Assembly (NCBI GenBank): GCA_000514715.1
Contig: AZWL01000035.1
Span: 1 to 43,946 of the forward strand
Source of the DNA: Streptomyces sp. CNH099
GTDB lineage: Bacteria > Actinomycetota > Actinomycetes > Streptomycetales > Streptomycetaceae
Direction of reading: 5' to 3'
DNA: 43,946 nucleotides
Of this stretch, positions 25,183 through 32,581 are shown piece by piece (the stretch's first letter is position 1; each line of letters starts with the position of its first letter). The notes under the pieces were generated by a model that did no database searches, had not been told where the DNA came from, and worked only from the letters and a program-made list of their open reading frames with translations. The position numbers and the translations under genes are program-made.

Positions 25183-25874
25183 AGGGGCCCGAAGCGGTAG
25201 CCGAATCCGCGTACGGTCTGGACGTAGCGCGGCTTGCGCGGGTCGTCCTCGATCTTGGCCCGCAGCCGCATGACGCACGCGTCGACCAGGCGGGCGTCGC
25301 TGTAGTAGCTGTGCTCCCACACGTACTCCAGGAGCTGCTGGCGGCTGAAGGTCTGCCCGGGGGAGGCGGACAGGAACAGCAGCAGCTTGAGTTCGGAGGG
25401 GGCGAGGGTGACGTCCTCGCCGTGTTTGAAGACCTGCAGCCCGGTCCGGTCGATCCGCAGGTCGCCGACCGTGGTGGACGCCTCGGGCGAGCCGGCGGCG
25501 GACGTGAGGGGCGGTGCGACGCGGCGCAGCACCGCGCGCATCCGGGCCTCGATGAGTTCGTCGCTCGCCGGTTTGACGACGTAGTCGTCCGCTCCGGCCT
25601 CCAGTCCCACGACGACGTCGATGTCGTCGCCGCGCGCGGAGAGGATCACGATCGGCACCTGGCTGACCTCGCGCACGCGCCGGCACACCTCCAGACCGCT
25701 CATGCCGGGCAGCATCAGGTCGAGCAGCACGATCTCGGGCGCGAACGACGCCAGCGCCGCCAGCCCGTCCTCGCCCGTGCGGACGGCGTCGGTCTCGTGG
25801 CCCCGGCGGCGCAGTCCCAGCGTGACCCCCCGGCGCACGGCGGGGTCGTCCTCGATCAGCAGCACGCGTGTCAT
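25179..25874 (-). CDS. OmpR-family response regulator, AfsQ1/CseB-like
   Basis: A 231-residue regulator. The receiver domain has LLIEDDPAVRRG, phospho-acceptor D52 in LLDLMLPG, and ARGDDIDVVVGLEAGADDYVVKP, a stretch very like AfsQ1 of S. coelicolor. A short Ser/Pro linker leads to the winged-helix domain (APSELKLLLFLSASPGQTFSRQQLLEYVWEHSYYSDARLVDACVMRLRAKI ... VQTVRGFGYRF). ATG overlaps the stop of the upstream lipoprotein gene (ATGA). Whether this is a true AfsQ1 or a paralogue needs synteny: afsQ1 is normally divergent from sigQ, and no sigQ is here. Confidence 0.93.
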   Translation of the reverse strand: MTRVLLIEDDPAVRRGVTLGLRRRGHETDAVRTGEDGLAALASFAPEIVLLDLMLPGMSGLEVCRRVREVSQVPIVILSARGDDIDVVVGLEAGADDYVVKPASDELIEARMRAVLRRVAPPLTSAAGSPEASTTVGDLRIDRTGLQVFKHGEDVTLAPSELKLLLFLSASPGQTFSRQQLLEYVWEHSYYSDARLVDACVMRLRAKIEDDPRKPRYVQTVRGFGYRFGPL

Positions 25875-26494
25875 GGCGCGGACCCGTCTCCCTTCTCGTC
25901 CTGCTCGCCGCCTCCCCGTTCGCCGCCGCCGGTGCCGCGCGGGGACCCGAGCGGCACCGCGGATCCCGTTTCGTCACAGCGCACGCGCCACGGCCCGCCG
26001 GGCAGCCCGGACTCGTGGACCTGGACGACCACGTCCAGCGGGTCCCCGCCGCCCGGGATGCCCGGGGCCGCCGCCGCCGTGCACACCAGCTGGCTGACCG
26101 CCACCGCGTGCAGTTCCGACACCACCCACGGCAGGTACAGATCGGCGGTCCCCGCGGACGCCTCGGCACGTACCCGGCCCTCCGGCAGCCTGGTGACCAG
26201 ACCCCGCGCCCGCTCGGCGCGCGTGGGCCCCGCCAGCAGCTCGTCCACCGCGGTCTGCACGTCGGCGCGCGGCGGCGCGGTCCGCGCCGCGGGCCAGGTG
26301 CCGTTCTGGGTCAGGTAGTACACCCGCAGGGGCGGAGCCGCGTCCGGGGCCCGGGCGCCCCGGGCCGGCTCGCCGGCCGCCGAGGGGCCGGTGTCCGCGA
26401 TCCCGCAGCCCCCGGCCGCCGCCGCGAGCAGCGCGGCGGCGATCCGGCCGGGCGTCCCCGCCCCGGGCCGGAGGTGTCTCCGGGCGCCGCTCAC
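25871..26494 (-). CDS. GerMN-like lipoprotein, proximal copy
   Basis: A 207-residue lipoprotein, first gene of the operon. The signal peptide ends AAAAGGC, a lipobox, followed by GIADTGPSAAGEPARG. LRVYYLTQNGTWPAARTAP, then VQTAVDELLAGPTRAERARGLVTRLPEG, then VSELHAVAVSQLVCTAAAAP form the GerMN-like domain, paralogous to the distal lipoprotein. The C terminus is Gly/Glu/Lys-rich. It starts at GTG 26494 with AGGGGACG upstream. Its stop overlaps the regulator start by 4 bases. A dyad about 50 bases upstream (26546-26571) may control the operon. Confidence 0.82.
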   Translation of the reverse strand: MSGARRHLRPGAGTPGRIAAALLAAAAGGCGIADTGPSAAGEPARGARAPDAAPPLRVYYLTQNGTWPAARTAPPRADVQTAVDELLAGPTRAERARGLVTRLPEGRVRAEASAGTADLYLPWVVSELHAVAVSQLVCTAAAAPGIPGGGDPLDVVVQVHESGLPGGPWRVRCDETGSAVPLGSPRGTGGGERGGGEQDEKGDGSAP

Positions 26495-26545
26495 AGCGGC
26501 GTCGTCCCCTGGTGGCGCCGCGCGGCCCGCGGGTCCGGTTCTTCT

Positions 26546-26571
26546 CGCATGGGACGAGTCTCGTCCATGCG
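26546..26571. promoter_or_regulatory. Dyad upstream of the lipoprotein/two-component operon
   Basis: Arms CGCATG-G-GACGAG and CTCGTC-CATGCG around a central T, with a single extra G in the left arm. It lies 52 bases before the operon's start codon, a good position for an operator. Confidence 0.55.
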
Positions 26572-26705
26572 CGGGCGTCCGCGGTGCATGGACTCAGGGA
26601 ACCATCCCGGACCGCCGACCGGCCGGGCCGTCACCGGTTGCTCACATGACGGGGAACACGCCGTCATACGGACCGGGCGGTTCACCCGGCGGGGACACAG
26701 TGCGC

Positions 26706-26726
26706 ACGGGCCGGGGACCGGCCCGT
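26706..26726. promoter_or_regulatory. Perfect 9-3-9 inverted repeat upstream of the aminotransferase operon
   Basis: ACGGGCCGG, GGA, CCGGCCCGT, 70 bases before ATG 26796. It may be an operator or, if transcribed, a leader hairpin. Confidence 0.5.
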
Positions 26727-26795
26727 CACGGAACGCTCAACACGCGTTTCTACGCTGGCGCCCTCCCCTTCCCCGAGCACGAAGGAAGTACCGCT

Positions 26796-27932
26796 ATGCC
26801 TGGTATGCCCGGATCTGCCGACCACCGCCCCGGCCGCGAGGAGATACTGCGCTCGCCCGGCTTCGGCCGGTACTTCACCGATCACATGGTGACCGTCGCC
26901 TGGGAGGCGGGCCGCGGCTGGCACGACGCGCGGCTGACCCGGTACGCGCCCCTGCCCATCGAGCCGGCCAACATGACGCTGCAGTACGCGCAGACGGTGC
27001 TGGAGGGCCTGAAGGCCCACCGCCGGTCCGGCGGAGCGGCGGCCGCCCTGCGCCCGCACGTCCACGCCCGCCGGTTCCAGGCGTCCGCGCGGCGGATGGC
27101 CATGCCCGAACTCCCGGAGGAGCTGTTCCTCAGGGCCCTGGACGCGATGGTGCGGGCGGACCGCGACTGGATCCCGTCCGGACCCGGCCGGTCCCTTTAC
27201 CTGCGGCCGTTCATGTTCGCCCACGAGAGCGGCTTCGGCGTCCGCGCCGCGGACTCGTATCTGTTCGTGGTCGTCGCCTCGCCGAACGACAGCTACTTCG
27301 GGACCGGCGCGCGCCCGGTGTCGGTGTGGCTGTGCGAGGACTACGCGCGGGCCGTGCCGGGCGGCACGGGCGCGGCGAAGGCCGGCGCCAACTACGCCGC
27401 CTCGCTTCTCGGCCAGGCTCAGGCCGCCGAGCACGGCTGCGACCAGGTGGTGTGGCTGGACGCCGTCGAACGGCGGTGGGTGGAGGAGATGGGCGCGATG
27501 AACCTGTTCTTCGTCTACGGCGACCGGCTCGTCACCCCCGCGCTGACGGGGTCGCTGCTGCCCGGCGTCACCCGCTCCACGCTGCTCGCCCTCGCCCGCG
27601 ACCTCGGCTACCGCGCCGAGGAGGGGCGGATCTCCGCCGAGCAGTGGCGGCGGGACGCCGAGAGCGGCGCCCTGACCGAGGTCTTCGCCTGCGGCACGGC
27701 CGCCGGCGTCGCACCGGTCGGCTCGGTCACGTCCGCCGCGGGCACCTGGGCCGTGGGCGACGGCGGCGCGGGGCCCGTCACCGGCCGGCTGCGCGCCGAA
27801 CTGCTGGCCCTGCAGGAGGGCACGGCGCCCGACCCGCACGGCTGGATGCACGAGCTGGGCGGCCCGGGGCCGGTGGCGCTCAGCTGGCCCGCCGCCGATC
27901 TGCGCGGGCTCCTGCGGACACCGGCCCGCTGA
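26796..27932 (+). CDS. ilvE: Branched-chain amino acid aminotransferase (class IV PLP fold)
   Basis: A 378-residue aminotransferase for Leu, Ile and Val or their keto acids. It opens with SPGFGRYFTDHMVTVAWEAGRGWHDARLTRYAPLPIEPANMTLQYAQTVLEGLKAH, typical of actinobacterial IlvE. The PLP lysine is K195 in GTGAAKAGANYAASLL, where most homologues read AAKCGGNYA. CDQVVWLDAVERRWVEEMGAMNLFFVYG and EVFACGTAAGVAPVGSV complete the signature. Start ATG 26796 has GAAGGAAG upstream. It heads an operon with murC (48 bases on) and a serine hydrolase. Because a housekeeping ilvE normally sits with other amino-acid genes, this may be a second copy (inference). Its linkage to MurC suggests supply of an amino acid or keto acid to a peptidoglycan-related product. 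Confidence 0.92.
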   Translation: MPGMPGSADHRPGREEILRSPGFGRYFTDHMVTVAWEAGRGWHDARLTRYAPLPIEPANMTLQYAQTVLEGLKAHRRSGGAAAALRPHVHARRFQASARRMAMPELPEELFLRALDAMVRADRDWIPSGPGRSLYLRPFMFAHESGFGVRAADSYLFVVVASPNDSYFGTGARPVSVWLCEDYARAVPGGTGAAKAGANYAASLLGQAQAAEHGCDQVVWLDAVERRWVEEMGAMNLFFVYGDRLVTPALTGSLLPGVTRSTLLALARDLGYRAEEGRISAEQWRRDAESGALTEVFACGTAAGVAPVGSVTSAAGTWAVGDGGAGPVTGRLRAELLALQEGTAPDPHGWMHELGGPGPVALSWPAADLRGLLRTPAR

Positions 27933-27980
27933 AACCTCGTCGACACGGCTCGGTGGAGCCCCTCACCCCAAGGACCGCAC

Positions 27981-29423
27981 GTGCGCTCACTGCCCTCCCG
28001 CCTGCCCTCCCACCTTCTCCGCCCGCACCTCGTCGGCATCGCCGGCTCCGGCATGTCCGGGATCGCCAAGCTGCTGCTGCGCCGCGGCGCCCGCGTCACC
28101 GGCAGCGACCGGGACGGCGGCTCTCCCGTCGCCCACGCCCTGCGCGGGCTCGGCGCGGACGTCCGCACCGGACACGCCGCCGCCCATCTGCCCGCTGACG
28201 CGTCGAGCGTCGTCGTCTCCAGCGCCATCCCCGACGACAACCCGGAGCCGGCCCACGCACGCGCGAACGGCATCGCCGTCGTCCACCGCTCCGACGCGCT
28301 GGCCGCGCTCATGACCGGCCACCGCACCATCGCGGTGGCCGGCACCCACGGCAAGACCACGACGACGTCCATGCTCGCCACCGCGCTCACCGCGCTGGGG
28401 CGGGACGTCTCGTACGTCGTCGGCGCCGACCTGGACGCCCCCTGCAGCGGCGCCCACCAGGGCAGCCCGGACGAGGTGTTCGTGGCCGAGGCCGACGAGA
28501 GCGACCACAGCTTCCACGCCTACCGGCCGCACACCGCGGTCGTGCTGAACATCGAGTTCGAGCACCACGCCAACTACGCCAGCCTGGCGGACGTCTACGC
28601 GTCGTTCGCGACGTTCGTCGCGGGCATGCCCCCCGGCGCCCGTCTCGTCGTCTCGGCCGACCACCCCGGCGCCGTCGAACTGACCCGCCGGGCACGGGCC
28701 ATGCCCCGTCCGCCGCGCGTCCTCACCTACGGCGAAAGCCCCGCGGCCGACGTCCGGATTCTCGCAGTCCGCCCCGACCCCGGCGTGCCGGGGGGCGGCA
28801 GCGCGGTCACCGTGCGGACCGACGGCGGCGACGTGTCGTTCAGCGTCCGGGTGCCCGGGGCCCACTACGCCCACGACGCCGTCGCGGCCCTCACCGCGGC
28901 CGTCGCCGAAGGCGTCCCGGCGGCCGACGCCGCCCCGGCGCTCGCCGCGTACACCGGGGCCAGACGGCGCCTGGAGCCGAAGGGCGAGGCGGGCGGCGTG
29001 CGGGTCGTCGACACGTACGCCCATCACCCCACCGAGATGGCGGCCGATCTCGCCGCGCTGCGCGAGGCCACCGGCGGACGCCGGCGGCTCCTGGTCGCCT
29101 ACCAGCCCCACCTGTACTCCCGCACCCGGGCCCTGGGGGCCGCCATGGGCGAGGCGCTGGCGCACGCCGACCGTTCCCTCGTCCTCGACATCTACCCGGC
29201 CCGCGAGGAGCCGGTGCCCGGCGTGAGCAGCCGGCTCGTCCTCGACGCGGCGCGGCGCGCCGGTGCGGTCGCCGACGGCGTCTACACCCTGGCGGAGACC
29301 CCCGCGGCCCTCGCCCGGCTGGCCCGGCCGGGGGACGTGATCGTCACCATGGGCGGCGGCGACATCACCCTGGCCGGACCGGAGGTACTCCGCCGCCTGC
29401 ACGCCGCGGCGGGCGCACGATGA
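27981..29423 (+). CDS. murC: UDP-N-acetylmuramate-L-alanine ligase MurC
   Basis: A 480-residue Mur ligase that adds the first stem-peptide residue to UDP-MurNAc. The UDP-binding N-domain has VGIAGSGMSGIAKLLL. The ATP P-loop GTHGKTTTTS is at 121-130 with K125. EADESDHSF starts at 170, the metal-site region NIEFEHH is at 190-196, and the C-domain carries DTYAHHPTE from 344 and YQPHLYSRT. These are MurC rather than Mpl or MurD signatures. Start GTG 27981 follows AAGGA. It overlaps the serine hydrolase gene in ATGA. Streptomyces murC lies outside the division cluster, so this could be the only copy or a paralogue; the window cannot decide. Confidence 0.92.
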   Translation: MRSLPSRLPSHLLRPHLVGIAGSGMSGIAKLLLRRGARVTGSDRDGGSPVAHALRGLGADVRTGHAAAHLPADASSVVVSSAIPDDNPEPAHARANGIAVVHRSDALAALMTGHRTIAVAGTHGKTTTTSMLATALTALGRDVSYVVGADLDAPCSGAHQGSPDEVFVAEADESDHSFHAYRPHTAVVLNIEFEHHANYASLADVYASFATFVAGMPPGARLVVSADHPGAVELTRRARAMPRPPRVLTYGESPAADVRILAVRPDPGVPGGGSAVTVRTDGGDVSFSVRVPGAHYAHDAVAALTAAVAEGVPAADAAPALAAYTGARRRLEPKGEAGGVRVVDTYAHHPTEMAADLAALREATGGRRRLLVAYQPHLYSRTRALGAAMGEALAHADRSLVLDIYPAREEPVPGVSSRLVLDAARRAGAVADGVYTLAETPAALARLARPGDVIVTMGGGDITLAGPEVLRRLHAAAGAR

Positions 29424-30541
29424 TCCGCCGGACGGCCTCGACCGCCGCGAGCCGGTACCGCACCGGCTTCCCTCCCCCGGCCCGTCCGCGTGCGCGGAGC
29501 GCCGCGCCCGCGCCGGCCCGCCTCCGCCGGGTGGTCGAGGACGGCGTCGGCCGGGGCGTCTACCCGGGCGCGGCGTGGGCGGTCGGCGACGCCTCGGGGG
29601 TGTGGGCCCTGGAGGCGACCGGCAGGCTCGGCGACCTCGCCGGAGACGCACAGACCCGCCCCGACACCCTCTTCGACGTCGCCAGCCTCACCAAGATCCT
29701 CACCACCTGGACGGCCTTCGGGGACCTGTGGCAGCGCGGCCTCGTCGACCTCGACGCCCCGCTCGGCACCTACTGGCCCGACACGACGGCCGCGCCCGTG
29801 GGCCGGCTCACCGCCCGGCACCTGCTCACCCACACCGCCGGCCTCCCGCTGCGGGCCCAGCTCAAGCGCCTGTACGGGAAGGCCCCGGACGCCATCCGCC
29901 GCGGTGTCCTCGCCGAGGAGTTGGCCGGGCGGCCGGGTACGGCGGTCGAGTACACCGACCGGGCCGCGCTCATCCTCGGCTTCCTCACCGAACACCTCGC
30001 CGGCCAGCGTCTCGACGCGCTGGCGGCGCGCCTGTGGGACGCGCTCGGGCTCGACGCGACCCGCTACGGCCCGCTGCCCCTCGACGCCGTCGCCAACTGC
30101 GCGCCCACCGAGTTCGACCCCGAGACCGGCACCCGGCCGCGCGGCTCCGTCCACGACTTCTCCGCCCGCCTGCTGGGCGGCTCGTGCGGCAGCGCGGGGG
30201 TCTTCTCCACCGCCGCGGACCTCGGCCGCTTCCTGCGGCACGTGCTCGGCGCCCCGGCCGAAGGCGGCCACCCCGGCGTCCCGGCGGAGTGGACCCGGTA
30301 CTCGCTCCGGGACCACACCGGCCCGCTCACCCCCACCCGCGGGCTGCTGTGGCAGCTCGCCCCCGGCACGGAGCCGGCCTCCGGCATCTGGATGCACTCC
30401 GGCTTCACCGGCACCGCCATGTGGCTGTGCCCGCGGCTGGAGCGCTGGGCGGTGCTCCTCACCAACAAGGTCTACTACTCGCGCCGGCGGCAGCCCCTCG
30501 CCGGGATCCGGGACGCGTTCCGGGCCCTGGTCTTCGGCTGA
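29420..30541 (+). CDS. Serine hydrolase of the beta-lactamase/S12 family
   Basis: A 373-residue penicillin-binding-fold hydrolase. The nucleophile motif SxxK is S89-L-T-K92 in DVASLTKILTT. The second motif is Y178-T-D180 (usually YxN), and the third is H326-S-G328 (usually HxG or KTG). HLLTHTAGLPLR is another family landmark. The N terminus is basic and Pro/Ala-rich without a clear signal peptide, so it may be cytoplasmic or exported by another route. Possible activities include D,D-peptidase, D-aminopeptidase, esterase or beta-lactam hydrolysis. Its start overlaps murC (ATGA), tying its job to MurC's product or its breakdown (inference). Confidence 0.88.
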   Translation: MIRRTASTAASRYRTGFPPPARPRARSAAPAPARLRRVVEDGVGRGVYPGAAWAVGDASGVWALEATGRLGDLAGDAQTRPDTLFDVASLTKILTTWTAFGDLWQRGLVDLDAPLGTYWPDTTAAPVGRLTARHLLTHTAGLPLRAQLKRLYGKAPDAIRRGVLAEELAGRPGTAVEYTDRAALILGFLTEHLAGQRLDALAARLWDALGLDATRYGPLPLDAVANCAPTEFDPETGTRPRGSVHDFSARLLGGSCGSAGVFSTAADLGRFLRHVLGAPAEGGHPGVPAEWTRYSLRDHTGPLTPTRGLLWQLAPGTEPASGIWMHSGFTGTAMWLCPRLERWAVLLTNKVYYSRRRQPLAGIRDAFRALVFG

Positions 30542-30635
30542 GGGTGCGGGGGTGCGCGGCGGGTGCGGAGGGTTGCCGTCCCTGGCAGGTCGGGGGTTTG
30601 TCCAGACCTGGGTCGTCACCATGTGCGTGGGAAGT

Positions 30636-30656
30636 GTCACGCTCCGCGGGCGTGAC
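30636..30656. promoter_or_regulatory. Perfect 7-7-7 dyad upstream of the 30721 gene
   Basis: GTCACGC, 7-base spacer, GCGTGAC, 64 bases before ATG 30721. A plausible operator; the regulator is unknown. Confidence 0.5.
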
Positions 30657-30720
30657 GTTTCAGCGGGGTCCCGGCGCTGTCCTTGTGGAGGCACAGTCGA
30701 CGAGCCTGGAGGGGAATCCC

Positions 30721-31167
30721 ATGGAGCGGACGAGCGAGTTGCCCGACGCGGCGGGGATGAGCCGGTACGTGGAGGGGGTGGTGGCCGAGTGGTTGCGGGG
30801 GGAGCGGCGGCTGCCGCTGGACTACTCCGTGGAGAGCCTGCGCGTCGCGGACCGGATCGTGGCCGGGATACGGGCCGGACGGGGCGCCGACGAGCGGACG
30901 GTGGCGCGGGCGCTGCGGGGGGTCGGGGCGTACGTCGGGGAGGTGATGGTGCGGGCCGGGGGCGGGAGTTGGGTCGACCTCGACAGCCGGCAGCGGGACT
31001 ACTTCGAGCAGCCCGTCGGGGTGCGGATGCCGGACGGGCGGGTGTGGAACCCGCTGGGGCGCGCGATGCGGCGCTACGACCGGGGGAAGGGCGGTCGCGA
31101 GTCGCTGTACGTGTTCTACCTGCTGCTGCACGGGCGGATGGGCGGGGTCGTGCGGGGCGTACGGTAG
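30721..31167 (+). CDS. Conserved hypothetical protein, DUF3806-like
   Basis: A 148-residue cytoplasmic protein starting at ATG 30721 behind GGAGGGGA. It has a helical region (YVEGVVAEWLRGERRLPLDYSVESLRVADRIVAGIRAG) followed by VARALRGVGAYVGEVMVRAGGGSWVDLD and RMPDGRVWNPLGRAMRRY. This arrangement resembles the DUF3806 fold, but I would not insist. No catalytic motif is seen. It is monocistronic, bounded downstream by a strong terminator. Confidence 0.8.
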   Translation: MERTSELPDAAGMSRYVEGVVAEWLRGERRLPLDYSVESLRVADRIVAGIRAGRGADERTVARALRGVGAYVGEVMVRAGGGSWVDLDSRQRDYFEQPVGVRMPDGRVWNPLGRAMRRYDRGKGGRESLYVFYLLLHGRMGGVVRGVR

Positions 31168-31190
31168 GGCGCCCGCCGGGTCGGCAACGA

Positions 31191-31233
31191 CGCAGGGCCG
31201 GGGCCGCGTTCGTCGCGGTGCCCCGGCCCTGCG
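31191..31233. terminator. Bidirectional terminator
   Basis: Long hairpin with arms CGCAGGGCCGGGGCCGCG and CGCGGTGCCCCGGCCCTGCG (one-base bulge), between two convergent genes. Confidence 0.75.
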
Positions 31234-31254
31234 CCGTTGCGGAGTGCGGTTGCT

Positions 31255-31848
31255 TCAGCTGCTGCCGAGGCGCTTCGTGATCCCGAAGCCCGCCGCGCCG
31301 CCGATGGCGTACATCACCGCCACGATCGCGTCGAAGTCCTCCTTGAAGCCCTCCCTCAGCGCGTCGAACTCGTCGGTGAACGCCGACACCACGCCGATGT
31401 GGCCGTCCGTCCAGTGGTTGATCATCAGCGCGTAGCCGAGGAACTGGCCCATGATCGCGCCGAGGATGCCGAGCACGGCGGCGACGAAGGGCAGCGCCGG
31501 GTTCCGCCCGCCGAGCTTGCCGAACGCGAGGCCGACCAGGATGCCGGCCGCGGCGGCGGGGTACGCGTACAGCGTGTACTCGCCGTTGTCCTCCGCGGTG
31601 GCCCGCATGATGCCGGCGAAGATGGCGGCGCCGACGAGCATCGCGACGATGCCGACGGCCACGGCGAGGCCGACGTTGCCCGTGCTGGGCGGGGGCGGCG
31701 GCGGGGGCTGCTGCCCGTACGGCTGCTGGCCTGGGGCGCTGTACGGCTGCTGCCCCGGCGCGCCGTACGGCTGCTGGCCTGGGGCGCCGTACGGCTGCTG
31801 GTTCGGCGCGCCGCCGGGGCCCGGTTGCTGCTGATACGGCTGGGACAT
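31255..31848 (-). CDS. Four-helix membrane protein with Pro/Gln-rich repeat N terminus
   Basis: A 197-residue protein. Residues 1-55 are a cytoplasmic-type Pro/Gln/Tyr-rich tail with four QQPYGAPG-like repeats ending in a run of prolines. Four hydrophobic segments follow: VGLAVAVGIVAMLVGAAIFAGI, YAYPAAAAGILVGLAFGKL, ALPFVAAVLGILGAIMGQFLGYALM and AIVAVMYAIGGAAGFGI. Between the third and fourth is an acidic loop (DEFDALREGFKEDFD). Function unknown; such repeat tails often bind partner proteins. A second small four-helix protein is encoded 110 bases upstream. Confidence 0.8.
   Translation of the reverse strand: MSQPYQQQPGPGGAPNQQPYGAPGQQPYGAPGQQPYSAPGQQPYGQQPPPPPPPSTGNVGLAVAVGIVAMLVGAAIFAGIMRATAEDNGEYTLYAYPAAAAGILVGLAFGKLGGRNPALPFVAAVLGILGAIMGQFLGYALMINHWTDGHIGVVSAFTDEFDALREGFKEDFDAIVAVMYAIGGAAGFGITKRLGSS
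31717..31812 (-). repeat. 24-bp tandem repeat, four copies, in frame
   Basis: GTACGGCTGCTG recurs at 31717, 31741, 31765 and 31789, an exact 24-bp period with small differences, encoding the PYGAPGQQ repeats of the membrane protein. Confidence 0.85.
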
Positions 31849-31958
31849 GAGGACTTCCCCCCGGAGTTAAGGATCTGCCGTACCCGGAGACAGGTGGGCG
31901 CGGTCAGAGTGACAACGCGCGAGACGCTAGCAGTTGAGCGGGGACCGACAACAAGCCC

Positions 31959-32411
31959 TTATGGGGAGTCGTGACGCGACTGCGACATCTTGTTTCGAAT
32001 CTCGGACACCCGCTGGCTGACCAGGAACGCTTCGGCTCCGGCGACCAGAAGGAACGACATGTCGTTCTTCCCCAGCACCTCGGCGTTCCAGAAGTCGTAC
32101 GCCTCGCCGACGTCGGCCGTGCCGAGGTACACCGCGGTCGCCGTGATCTGGGTGAGGAGTACGCCCACGAGCGCCACGGGGATCGCCACGAGCGCCGCGC
32201 CGCGGGTCCGCTCGCCCGCGCGGCCGACGGCGGCGCCGACGAGGAGGCCGAGGGCCAGCGCCCAGTAGCCCAGCTCCAGGCCGCGCTCGCCCACCAGGCC
32301 CTGCGTGACTCCCAGGACCAGCGCTCCCGCCACGGTGGCGGCGGCGCCGACGGCGAGTGCCTGCAGCAGCCGGGGGCGGCTGTCGGCCGTCGTCATCACC
32401 GCGTCACCCAT
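31959..32411 (-). CDS. Small four-helix membrane protein
   Basis: A 150-residue protein with hydrophobic segments LLQALAVGAAATVAGALVLGV, LGYWALALGLLVGAAVG, AALVAIPVALVGVLLTQITATAVYL and SFLLVAGAEAFLVSQRV, and a short basic C terminus (RNKMSQSRHDS). The fourth segment is preceded by TADVGEAYDFWNAEVLGKNDM, so the layout resembles that of the protein at 31255-31848. ATG 32411 is used; ATG 32396 is an equally good start. No function can be given. Confidence 0.75.
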   Translation of the reverse strand: MGDAVMTTADSRPRLLQALAVGAAATVAGALVLGVTQGLVGERGLELGYWALALGLLVGAAVGRAGERTRGAALVAIPVALVGVLLTQITATAVYLGTADVGEAYDFWNAEVLGKNDMSFLLVAGAEAFLVSQRVSEIRNKMSQSRHDSP

Positions 32412-32581
32412 ACGGCCGAACGGTAGCAGTTCCGGCGGCGGACATCCGGTTGCGGCACCCGGTGGGGCGGGTGATCCCCCGGTCTGCCGCGGGCGGGCCG
32501 CCGGCCCGCTGCGGGCCCGGTCCCGGCCCGCCGCCGGCCCGCCCGCCGTCCGCCGCGGGCCCTCCCGCGCCGGCTGGCCCG

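Larger units (their letters stand above)
26495..26795. other. Divergent control region between the lipoprotein/two-component operon and the aminotransferase operon
   Basis: This 301-bp region carries two strong dyads (26546-26571 and 26706-26726) and no supported gene. GGAAC at 26730-26734 with TACGCT 16 bases later is a weak promoter candidate for the plus-strand operon. Both operons could be controlled from here. Confidence 0.5.

Noticed and set aside
26491..26685. Possible 64-residue minus-strand gene upstream of the lipoprotein operon
   Set aside because: It covers the promoter dyad, has no start signal and no recognisable sequence.
25172..26696. Shared GGGCGGTTCAC at the kinase start and in the divergent promoter region
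   Set aside because: One copy lies at the start of coding sequence and there is no dyad around both; chance repetition in GC-rich DNA is likely.
26796..30541. Aminotransferase-MurC-serine hydrolase as part of a secondary-metabolite cluster
   Set aside because: No NRPS, PKS, adenylation, carrier-protein or transport gene lies in the window next to it.
29490..31280. Long plus-strand Arg/Pro/Ser-rich frame across the serine hydrolase and the next gene
   Set aside because: It is an alternative frame of the serine hydrolase with no domain and crosses gene borders.
31717..31812. 24-bp repeats, with those at 8730 and 43840, as a CRISPR-like array
   Set aside because: All are head-to-tail without spacers and in frame within genes.
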